A stretch of 64,000 nucleotides of DNA from Parus major (Eukaryota; Chordata; Aves; Passeriformes; Paridae): assembly GCF_001522545.3 (NCBI RefSeq), contig NC_031769.1, positions 128,301,613-128,365,612 of the forward strand. The letters are read 5' to 3'. Below are positions 52,259 to 62,385 of this stretch, one piece after another; position 1 is the stretch's first letter, and each line of letters starts with the position of its first letter. Under the pieces are notes generated by a model. That model was not told where the DNA came from and made no database searches. It was given only the letters and a program-made list of their open reading frames with translations. The position numbers were made by a program, and so were the translations under genes.

Positions 52259-54724
52259 ACCTGCCATCACATGAGGTACCATTGGGACAGAAACCCACAA
52301 CTCACGTGGGCTCACCACTGCAAGTTCTGAACTGCAGAAAAACATCAAGTGGTGTGGATAGGCTCATGACACTTTGCTGATAATGCCTTGAATAGAGAGA
52401 AGCCAATGACATTTAAGTGATGCAGGCTCTGTTTCTCTTTGCTTTTGTGTTTCCCTTTAATGGGAGGGGTCACTGATCCTGCCCACTGAAGCCTAACTTT
52501 AGAGCAATTTGTCCTCACCTCCACTGAAACTACTATACTTTACCTTTTATCTGTGTAGCTTTACCATAGTTTCTTGTACTTGCCATTTAAACAGAGGCAC
52601 TGTCTCACAGATGGATGAGAAAAAAGATTTTGAGAAATATATTTTTAGTCCTGTGTGGAAAGAAGACAAAGTAGTAAAGTCCTTTGGACATGAAAAGGTC
52701 TAAAACAAGTCTTCAGATGTGTGAAGATTTATTTGACCTCAATCTGTGTTACAGTGTTCAGCTCATGCTTCTCTTTGGGAAGCATCATATTTGAAATTTT
52801 TCAGACAGACCTAGTATTAAGTAATATCACTGTAAATATGTAATAAATACATTTATTTCAGTGGAATTTCTTATTACAGAGTGATACAGCAATACTTGGA
52901 ATGGTCTGAGATGTCTATAGAGAAACTTATCATGAGAAAGTCTAATTAAACTGTGCCACCTCTACCTTCAGTAATTTTGAGATGACCTAAATGACCTGCC
53001 ATTTTCAAAATGATAAGCAGGCTTTGATAAAACCAGTTGAGATGTTGCTGAATGTTCCAAAGCTATCTACCCAAAACATTTTGCTGTTTTGTATTTTCCC
53101 CCTCTGATTTCTCCAGCCCCACTTTCCTGCTCTTACCCACAACCACTATATCTCCCCTCACAAGTCAGCTCTGATTTTGATCTTATTTATGTTGTACCCG
53201 TAACAGCTCAACTCTTGACTCCATGGTGAGATATGGCCATTCACACATTATGCAGCAGATCTATGGACCTGGTGAAGTCCCAATGGTATCCTGATAGCTG
53301 AAGAAAGGAGAGGAATTTTTAAATGTGCTTTCTCAGACAACAAATCTTTCCAATTACCCAGCCACAGCCCCAGTGTGAGTCAACGGGGTAACCATTCCCT
53401 CTGCTCAACTTGAGAAGAAGGATCTTCTGCAACACTCAGACATTTTTTTTCTTTTTGTTTTTCAGTTGTAACATCCCACTTTATCTGTCAGGAGCCAAGG
53501 TGTCAGTGATATGTTGACATTTCTAGAAAATTGTAGGCAAAGAAAATTCTCTTTTGGCTGAGACACAACTCAAGAATCCTGGTTCTCCCACAGAAATAGA
53601 ACAAGAGTTCAAAATTGGGTGCAGTTGTAAGAGTGAGCCTGTGGATTTGTAAATAGAATTTGGAAATAGAATGTAGCTTCCTTGGCTACACACTCCACTG
53701 TAGGCTTTCAGAGCTCTGAAGAGACTAAAGTTTTGCTGAACTTGAAAACTGCACTAGCTTAACAGCTGGGACAGGGACAACATATCCAGGCTTGCTTAGA
53801 GGATTTGGTTTGCCTGGAGGGAATGAGTATTTTATTTTAAGTTGACACACAGAGGGACACTATCTCTCACTGCCACAGTCACTATCACTGCTGAGTATCT
53901 ACAGTAGAAGGGTGACTTTCAAAGCCTGATGGCATGCCCTGAGTATGTGCCTGAGCATGCTTCCTGCAGTAAACTCACAACTGAACCAAAATGCATAAGA
54001 CTGGAAGAGACGTATGGGAAAAGTAACAACATGACCCTACTGGATATTTAAGCTCATTTCTACTTCCTTTTTAACTAGACTCAGTTTTTTAGCTTTTTTA
54101 AAATCTTATATTGTGTGTTTTTGGAGAAATGTTCTAAATAGGACAAGGCAATATTACATGAAGACATACCAGGCTTTGTTTTGTACCCTCAACAAGTTTG
54201 CTTTTCCAATGAATATCATGGTTGAAATGAGTCTTTTGCACCCAAAATCATATCCATCTTCAAGCTTTTGCCTCACTAATGCACACAGCTGCAACAGTCT
54301 ATTCCCCCACCTTTATGCCTGTGGTCAGGGATGAACCTTGAGGGTGATTCTGCTTCTCAGGCAGGATCTTGCTCTGGGCAGCAGCTTCCAACTACTTCTG
54401 TTCTCACTATGCAGAGGCACCGAATTGCTACTTGCATTTAACCCAAGCAAAAACTAATTTTCATGCCTAGGACTGACTGATCCCTAAAGTTGAACCACAT
54501 GTTTAACAGCTGCCATTAGTTGCTTTCAGTGTAACAATGGGGTAGTTTTGGCAAGGTCTGGAGACGAAGCAACTATGCAACAGGGAATGAGTGTCCTCAA
54601 GTGCCCTTGTACTGATTCACATTAGTCCTATATTGATTCATTTATGAGTTTTGCATTTTTAAAAGAGCCCTACACTGCTGGAAGCTCAGAGCATTTCATT
54701 TTTGACAGAAAAAAATTTGTATTA
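52259..54724. other. Single-copy non-coding DNA
   Basis: AT-rich. A polypyrimidine tract ending in TTTTTCAG (about 53443-53465) resembles a splice acceptor but is followed by no open exon or donor. Nothing else recognised. Confidence 0.55.
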
Positions 54725-55250
54725 AGTTTTGCAAGGATGTGTTAACCTGGACCTCTCAGTGACTTGGGACACTAATGCTGAGCTCTTGAGCAAGGCTGAG
54801 GGCCTGGAAAGTTCCACTGTAAGCAGGCGAGGCTTGCAGTGCTGGCAGCTGCTTGGGCAAGCTTCCAGAGTGTCTCTTGTTGGGTGGGAAGCTCAGGGAG
54901 TACTGCAGCGTTGTCCTGTCCAGGACACAGACCTGGCAAGGCTGTGGTGGGACTTTCCACCCAAGGGAGCCAAGCAGAGCGTGTGCAAGGGCAGCACTGT
55001 GGGAAGCCTTCACTTCCCACAGCTCTCCAAATGTCCATCCCCTAGTGCCAGGGGGACAAAGGGCAGCTAAGCTGGTCATCCAAGGCAGAAGAGGACAGGG
55101 GGATGCTGACACTGCTGTGCAGAGGAGCAGGAGAGGAGCCTTGGTCAGCAGGCAGAGCACAGGCTCATGCACCCACTCCTTCTTGAGAAGTGATTTGAGT
55201 CTGTGGTGCTCCAGCAGCAGATTGTCTGCATGTTTCTAGTGCCCAGCTAA
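54725..55250. other. GC-richer non-coding block
   Basis: About 520 bp of clearly GC-richer DNA with frames up to 138 codons on both strands that exclude one another. No domain seen. It may be a decayed element or an exon of a non-coding RNA; I cannot tell which. Confidence 0.4.
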
Positions 55251-55510
55251 TGCACTGTAATTGAAGTCATCTTTGCTAACGGTCTGAGAGCATTTGCAAG
55301 ATGTCACCTCTCCTTCCCCTTGCCCTGGGTTATCCATGAGTCTGTCAGCAGCTCCTGCCACTCAGCTGATCTGTGGTGACTTGCTGATGTGTGACTCTGA
55401 CAATCTCAGTGCTGTGACATTGTGCCTCGGGAGCCATGTGGCACAGTGGGAGCAGCAAGCAAAAGGGCATGTGCATTAATTTACAAATGCAAGTATGCAT
55501 CTATTATTTG
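55251..55510. other. Non-coding DNA
   Basis: Nothing recognised. Confidence 0.6.
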
Positions 55511-55637
55511 TATGCTATATTTATACAATATATCTATATTTACATATCAACATACTCATATACATATAAACACCCACACTATGTATATATGTGTGTATAT
55601 ATGTATACATGTGTATATATGTGTGTATACAGATAGC
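55511..55637. repeat. TA/TG alternating tract with short minisatellite units
   Basis: TATATATGTGTG-type units repeat with small changes at 55581-55630, preceded by CATATACATA units. Alternating purine-pyrimidine DNA, probably length-variable. Confidence 0.85.
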
Positions 55638-56059
55638 TATATAGGTACACTTGAACAGCACATCAACTAGGTGTTCAAATTTAGAGCATTTGGACTCACA
55701 GTTCTCATGCTGGGGTTGAATTAGATGAGGATTTATGTTTTTCAACTCTTCTTGACTACCCCTTTGCCAAAGGAATGAGAGCAGAGTTTGGCTAGAATAA
55801 CTTAGGGTTAACTAAGCTGATAACTCCTTTGAGAAAACTTCAAGCCAAAGGAAGTCAAAAGGGGTTGGAGGGATAGAGGGGAAGATATATGAATGATTGA
55901 AGTATCTAAAAGGAAATCAGTAATTTTGATCCATCAGAGCTGGAAACAATTAGTGGCTGGCAATTCAGAAGAATCAATAAGAGAAGGATGCGATTTCTAA
56001 TAACTCAAAAATAAAATCTGCTGATAAGTTAAGAAGGAGCTATAGGGGGAAAAGAGGTG
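55638..56059. other. Non-coding DNA
   Basis: Nothing recognised; AT-rich. Confidence 0.6.
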
Positions 56060-56850
56060 AATAGGATCCTAAATCTGTTAACAATTATTGTCAGTGCCAA
56101 CACTGACTTGGAAGAGTCACGTTTGTTCTATCACCTCCACCCAGACAATTATAACAATATGTATTCACCAGGCTCTCATGACAGGAGCACCCACCAATCC
56201 CATTAGCGCTAAGGAGCTGCTGGCATTTGTTTTTATTTTAATTTATCACTCAGCTGTTTCAAATCACATAAAGCTAAAACTTGGCTTACAAGTTGTCGTT
56301 TCCAACGCTAATCGTTTGTGCTTACTGCATATGTGCCTGTGTGATATGTATATTTTCGGAATTGTAAAACTGGCATGGAAAATTCCCAGTCTGGGTATGA
56401 AATGTCCTCTCTGGCCCTTTACTGTAAAGGTTGGTCATGTTAAAGCTATTGACATATGTTTACTCCCCAAACAGGAGCCTGCCAGATGAAGCAAACTAGC
56501 TGGGTCTAGTTCACCACCTCTTTACAATTAACAAGCTAACCCAGAGCAGTAGCTCAGATTGTATGTATATAGGGTCATCCTATTCCAAGGCAAAGTGATA
56601 ATATCCATGCGATTTCCTTAATTTCTCTAGTCTGGTGACAAACAGCACAGGCATGTGATAAATTGCATTTATTTTTCACCTTTTGACCTCCTCACTTGTT
56701 CTCTGCCCACTAATCCATTTCTGCTGGGACCACTTCTGGCATTAGAAACCTCTGAGCAGCACTCAAACAGCTAATGCTCAAAAAAGAGCCCTGTCACAGA
56801 TGGTTTCCTTCTTCCTTTGTAAACACAGAGTTTCCCTTTTTATCCTCCTC
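56060..56850. promoter_or_regulatory. Candidate conserved non-coding element cluster (enhancer-like)
   Basis: High-complexity, repeat-free sequence with retained CpGs (CCAACGCTAATCG, GTTGTCGTTTCC, ATTAGCGCTAAGG) and a dense set of homeodomain, TALE and E-box style motifs: TCATGACAGG, CCCATTAGCGC, TTTTAATTTATCAC, CAGCTG, GACAAACAGC, TTTTTCACCTTTTGACC. This texture is typical of deeply conserved developmental enhancers. A 133-codon plus frame (56088-56489) lies within the first half, as expected if substitutions are suppressed rather than because it is coding; its product resembles nothing known. Conservation itself cannot be tested here. Confidence 0.4.
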
Positions 56851-58600
56851 TTCCAAATTACACTAGTTCAGAAGAGAGACCAGTGACAGCTACAAGGACA
56901 TTGTAGCTGGGGGTCTACATCATCACACACAACCATGTCCAATGCTGTTTGAGGTCCTACACTTGGAGGTACAATTATTCTGGTATAAAAAGCCGATATC
57001 TTGAAAACTGCTTTTTTCTAGAATGTGATAGAAACAAGATATATGGTGGCTTGCTCTGGAATAAATATTATGTTACAAAAATCACTCATGTCTTCAGTGC
57101 TTCAGAAGAATTTTGCTAGTTTTGGCCCCAGTCCTGTAATATGCTCTTTATGGCCAAGAAGTCCCTCCTCACAGACTAACTAACTGAAAGATCGAAGCAG
57201 TATTTGGGCCATACAGTTGAAAGCATTCAGTTGCTTCTCAGCACTGATGAGTTGCTTTCAGTTTCCATCTAACTTAACTGTGCAATTTTTGTTGTAAGTA
57301 ATATGCTGGGAATTTGCATTCTGTTTGCTCTAAGACATAAATGTGCAACACTGGGGTCCTGGAGCTCAGGATGTGCAGTCAGTTCCTGGATTCTTTCTTC
57401 CAGTGCCCTACTGTGGACCATTTTCATCCCCCCAACTTTCAGCTGTTTATCTCTTGATCCTGATATGACAAGGGAATCACTGCAGTTATATAAACTTGCA
57501 ATACATCATTTTATGCTCTGCTAGGAAGATACAGTACTCCAGGTACCAGTGGCATTGTAAGTGGTGGGTATGGATTAGGTCCTGATCCCAGGTGGGAGGC
57601 TCTGAGAGAAGGAAATTTAAGCACAGCCAACTTGTGCGCTGGTGGAGCAATTGCATCCTTGGTATGCAAGTGTTCAGGAGAATTTCTGTCAACTGTGCAG
57701 CAAACTTAGGCTGTCTTTCACACTCTCACAGAGCCCAGACTCTGTACAATGCTGTTGTAAATGCTATTTTGGATTTCATTTACACTGAGATTGACTTCAA
57801 ATGGCACAGTGTGAGTCTGCACACACATACAACCCCTCTGGCCATCTCATGCCCAGCTGAGTGAAATTTCTTAAATAAGCTGATAAACCAAATTTTTATT
57901 ATTTCATACAATCAAGTTTTTTATTTTACAGAATCAACATACACTCACCTGTACAGCAAACACCTGCACAGACTTTGGAAAGGTTTTTGAAAGAATCACA
58001 GGCCAATCAGTCCTTCAGTAGCCCAGCAAACAAGCAAAATTCAACTAAATCACACTAACCATTTCTCTGCCTCATTTTCCTCCATGTTCCTAAACAGCCT
58101 ATGGAGTTAGATTTCAGAGTTAATTTTGCCTTTGTACCAGGCAGTTTTCTGCCTCCTTTAGCTATTTCTACACCAAAATTAATCCACTTGCCATAAATGG
58201 CTTCAGCCTCATCAGTCGCTGTTGACACTGACCTCCTTGTTCTTTGGTTCTGTTCCTGGTTCTCAAGCTGTTTTCCTACAGATATCCTGGACAATGGACA
58301 TTGCACACATCCAGCTCAGCTTTTGTCTGAACGGTGGCATCTTATTCCCAGGAATTCTGCCATGGGGGAGGTATCCCACCGACAGTTCTAGCAGAGTAAG
58401 TCTAAGTCTACCTATCTATTGTCATACAAGGAAGCAACATTTTTATAGGAATAGCTATTACTCATAAGAATTTAGGCATGCAGGCTCCTAGCCAGGACAG
58501 CACCAATTCTCATTGCATTTAGGGGACGTTTGCATGAGGCTGAGAAATTACAGTATTTTCCTACATGCCTATAAACTGGAGCACATTAAAGGGAGGAAAT
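56851..58600. other. Single-copy non-coding DNA
   Basis: No recognised repeat or gene. Frames at 57592-57864 and 58055-58306 are short and unassigned. Confidence 0.55.
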
Positions 58601-58632
58601 GCATGCACTGACCATGCATGAATGCATTCATG
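58601..58632. repeat. ATGCAT-rich cluster with a 16-bp perfect palindrome
   Basis: CATGAATGCATTCATG (58617-58632) is a perfect palindrome, and ATGCAT or GCATGC also occurs just upstream. Octamer-like binding or chance are both possible. Confidence 0.7.
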
Positions 58633-58699
58633 TAGCTCTGATTTATTAAAGGTCACTCAGCATGAAATGAATAAAAAAAAAATCCCATGTACAAGAAGT

Positions 58700-58830
58700 G
58701 TGTTTAGATTTTTTGAGATACAATAACCTAGCTGGATAGACATAATTTATTTGGATTTCAGGAATGTATTTGGTGTTGTACCACATATCAGAAAGCATTA
58801 CAGGGATGATGAGGCAGGAACTGTCAAAGC
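58700..58830 (+). mobile_element. Ancient CR1 reverse-transcriptase fragment
   Basis: Reading from 58739, DIIYLDFRNVFGVVPHI (to 58789) matches the strongly conserved CR1 RT block (D-V-x-Y-L-D-F-S-K-A-F-D-x-V-P-H). Flanking sequence is too decayed to align with confidence, so ends are approximate. The Asp of the LDF motif is present; the second Asp of KAFD is lost. An old fragment without coding function. Confidence 0.6.
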
Positions 58831-60164
58831 AAATGGTTCAGCAGTAGTTTGAGGCACCCAAAATCTGCAGAACACAAGAAAAAACATGAGATATTCACAC
58901 ATTCCTTTTTTATTTTCATTTTTTAAATGTGCAAATGTTCAAAACCCATTCATTGCCCAAGATTTTGAAAATTAGTTTTGAAAACTTGGACTAGGTGATG
59001 ATTTCTTGTATATTTGCATTGTTCTGAGTAAAAGTGTTAGGTGTTGCTTGGCTCTGGGCGAATGACTTGTGTTGCTGGAGCTTGTCAGTGTCAGTGGGAT
59101 GGCAGACCCTGCTAACTTCATCCCTCTGCTTCTCTGGCCTGCTCTGGGGCAGGCAGAGAGCTGCAATACACCAGCCAAGCGGTTTCTCTCTCCCACGCTT
59201 CAGAGGGGAAGTATCGGATTGTCAGGCACAGCCCAGTCAGCTCTCTGCTCCTGGGATAGTGCAACCACATACTGTCCTTATTTGGGCTGGATTGCAGGGT
59301 TACAAACCAGCCCTTGGACTTTTTTTTTTTGTCTTTTAACGAGTTCATTTTGGTGAGACACTTTTTTCCCCCGTAAGAAAAAAATCCCACAAATATTTTT
59401 AGAGCTGGTTAAATTATTTGTTATGAACAGATTGTCCAATGAATTTTGTCCTTTTCCTGAATATGAGTCACTCACAAGCTTATTTCAGTGGATGAATTTG
59501 TTATTCATAAATACTGAAGGAATAGTTTATGCAAAGGAGCTTCAGCCTCTGGGTTTTTCCAGAACTGGTTGGTTTTTTAAATTAGCATCTGCTTTTCCTG
59601 GTCCAGCGTTGTTTATCTATATTATGAAGCACTGTATCATCACTGTAAATAGTAATAAGGGACTTTAAACATATGAATAGCAGCTAAAAATATTTGAAGG
59701 AATATAAAATAAAAATGCACCACCACTTGTGGTAAAATCTTGAACATTTGGCCTCAGAAGTTTTTGTGAATGTGGCTGTAGTCACTGAAACCATTGCAAA
59801 CATAGAGCAGTATCATTCAGCAGATCACATCAAGAAAAAAGATCAGTATATCTAGGGAAATACAATTGGGTTGTATACTCAGCAAGAGATCTGGACACCC
59901 AAAGTTCCTCCAGGAAAAGTGAGTTGAAATCCTGCATGGTACATGGACTCACTACAAATATTATTGTTTGGCTTTAAGTTTTCTAGATAATTAGATTTTT
60001 TTTTCTTCCTTCTACCCAGACTTAGTCTGAGCAGCTTGGCACTTGCTCCTGGAATAAACTGGATCAGCAGTTAAAGTTAAGGTATGATTCAGGATTTGAA
60101 TATCTGAGTCTAGTAGACCAACTTAACTGGTGAACCATAGAAAGAACTCAAGGTTAGGAAAAAG
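58831..60164. other. Non-coding DNA
   Basis: Mixed sequence; GC-richer at about 59040-59280, with overlapping short frames on both strands. No feature recognised. Confidence 0.5.
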
Positions 60165-60890
60165 ATGAGGCAACCTCCACCATCAATACAAACTTGGGAT
60201 GAAGGGATGGAGAACAGCCCTGCAGAGAAGGACTTGGAAGTATTGGTGGATGAAAAGTTGGATGTGAGCTGGTAATATGAGCTCATAGCTTATAAAAATA
60301 GTTGTAGCCTGGGCTGCATCAGGAGTGTGACCTGCAGGTCAGGGGATTCTGTCCCTCTACTCCACTGTGGTGAGACCCACCTGGTGTATTGCATCCAGCT
60401 CTGGGTTCTTCAACACAGAAAGGAGAGGAACCTGGTGGAACAGGTGCAGAAGAGGGTCACAAAAATGATCAGATGAATGGGACATCTCTTCTATGAAGAA
60501 ACACTAAAAGAACTGTGATTGTTCAGCCTGGAGAAGTGAAGGCTCTGGGAAGCCCTCATTGTGACCTTTTAGATTGGGGACAAAGGTGGGGACAAATTTT
60601 TTAGCAGGGACTGCTGTATTGGATAAGGGGTGGCACTTTCAAACTAAAAGAGATTAAATTCAGACTAGATAAATAGAAGAATTTTTTTATGATGAGTGGT
60701 AAAACACTGCCACGTGTTGCCCAGAGAGGTGGTAGATGACATATCCCCGGAAACATTCAAGGTCAGGTGGGATGGGGCACTGAGAAACCTGACCAAGTTG
60801 TTGAAGATGTCTCTGCACATTGCATGGGGGTTGGACTAGATGATCTTTAAAGGTTGCTTCTAACCCAAACCAATGATTCAATGATTCTGT
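60165..60890 (+). mobile_element. CR1 LINE, ORF2 C-terminal part with complete 3' end
   Basis: Starts within the region after the RT catalytic box. [49 protein letters not shown] and LFSLEK follow in CR1 order with in-frame stops between them. The 3' part keeps GAGAGGTGGTAGATGACAT, GGTTGGACTAGATGATCTTT and AACCAATGATTCAATGATTCTGT, the last being the short CR1 terminal repeats. A decayed but well recognisable, 5'-truncated copy. Confidence 0.92.
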
Positions 60891-61584
60891 GTTGGCAGAG
60901 GCAAAAACCAGTATTTTTACAAATATGGTTATCTATGGTTAAAGATACTGTTTGGGCCATGACCAATGCAGGCCTACTTTATGTGCCAGAGCCTATATGT
61001 AGAGGGGGGAGTTACAGCAATGACCATATTTCTGTAGCCAAAAATGCCTTTACTCACCCTCATCTAAACTACATGCTAATGATCCCAAACTGACCTCTGT
61101 CAGCAGAGACTTTGCAGAAGCTGAGGGCTTTTGCAGTACAAGTATCTCTTTGGTGCTTGGTGTCAGAAATCCTATTTTAATTCTCAATCCTGATCTTAGA
61201 GCAGCCCTAGGAATCCCATGAATCACACTCACCTCTTCAGACAGAGTTTGAAATAAGCTTTGTGAACACTCTACAGTTAGCAATTACCTAAGCTTTTGAG
61301 ATCTTACATAAACCCTACCCAGAAACTTTTGGATTGCCTGCACACCTGAAAAAAGGCCATTGAAGCTTACATCACGGTAGCTCAGTGGAACAGGCAAGAT
61401 CCATCTAACATGTGGCCATGTCTTGAATATCCTCCAAAAGCACTTGAGTGCTAATAATGTCCAAATTATTTTAAGTTTATACTTTTGAAAACTATCCTCC
61501 AGCATGAGCATCTTCTAAGTGCTAATTAAATTACCACCTGTGTATACCCTTTCAAGCTGTTTTCCTCGCTCACGGAGATTTTCA
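60891..61584. other. Non-coding spacer between two CR1 copies
   Basis: About 700 bp with short frames on the minus strand that I could not assign. It shows no convincing CR1 similarity. Confidence 0.5.
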
Positions 61585-62385
61585 GTCAATTTGCAGCCGA
61601 TACCATGTTGGAAGGGAATGTTGATCAGCTGGAGGGTAAGAAGGCTCTGCAGAAGCACCTTCACAGACTGGATTAATGGGCTGGAGACAACAGCAGGAGT
61701 TTCAATAAGGCTGAGTGCTTGGTCCTGAACTTGGGTCACAATAAACCCAGGCTTGGGGAAGAGTGTCTTGAAAACAATCGGTAGGAAAAGGATCTGGGAG
61801 TGCTGGTGGATACGAGCCAGTGTGGCCAAGAAGGCCAGTGGCATCCTGGCCTGGCTCAGCAATAGTGTGGCCAGCAGGAGCAGGGCAGGGATTGTCCCCC
61901 TGTCCTGGCACTGCTGAGGCCACAGCTCGAGTGCTGTGNNNNNNNNNNNNNNNNNNNNNNNNNNNNNNNNNNNNNNNNNNNNNNNNNNNNNNNNNNNNNN
62001 NNNNNNNNNNNNNNNNNNNNNNNGGGTGCTTAGCCTGGAGAAAAGGAGGCTTAGAGGTGACCATATTGTTCTCTACATCTACCTGAAATGAGGCTGGAAC
62101 CAGATGGGGGTTGGACTCTTCTGTCATGTCTCAAGTGAAAAGGACAAGACAATTTAGTCAGGGGAGATTCAGATTAGATATTAGAAAGAATTTTCTCTCT
62201 GAAAAAGTAGTTAATCATCAAAAGGGGCTGCCCAGGGAGCTGGTAGAGTCAACATCTCTGGAAGTATTCAATGGTGTCTGAATGTGGGATTTGTGGATAT
62301 GATTTAGGGGTGATTATGATGGTGCTAGGATGTCGGTTGCACTTGATGATATTAAAGGTCAGCAAGGGTGTAATTGATTAAAATG
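61585..62385 (+). mobile_element. CR1 LINE, RT C-terminal part to 3' end, with assembly gap
   Basis: From 61588, QFAADTMLEGNVDQLEGKKA matches the RT catalytic box and following region, with FADD changed to FAAD. HLHRLD-stop-WAG, FNKAECLVLNLGH, LGEECLEN and EKDLGVLVD follow in one frame with only two stops, so this is a less decayed copy than most here. After the gap, GTGCTTAGCCTGGAGAAAAG, GGGGCTGCCCAGGGAGCTGG and TTGCACTTGATGATATTAAAGG complete the 3' end. The change of the first catalytic Asp and the stops show it is dead. 5'-truncated. Confidence 0.9.
61939..62023. other. Assembly gap (85 N)
   Basis: Run of N inside the CR1 copy, where the sequence would be expected to encode the region between the RT box and the FSLEKRRL block. 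Confidence 0.98.

Noticed and set aside
52095..52298. Phe/Trp/Gly-rich minus frames resembling a membrane protein
   Set aside because: Translation of the A/C simple tract; low complexity only.
53443..53475. Polypyrimidine tract ending TTTTTCAG as a splice acceptor
   Set aside because: No open exon or donor follows; such tracts occur by chance in AT-rich DNA.
55422..55670. Tyr/Ile/Cys/Val repeat frames
   Set aside because: Translation of the TA/TG tract.
56088..56489. 133-codon plus frame as a gene
   Set aside because: Product resembles nothing known; the DNA looks like a non-coding conserved element.
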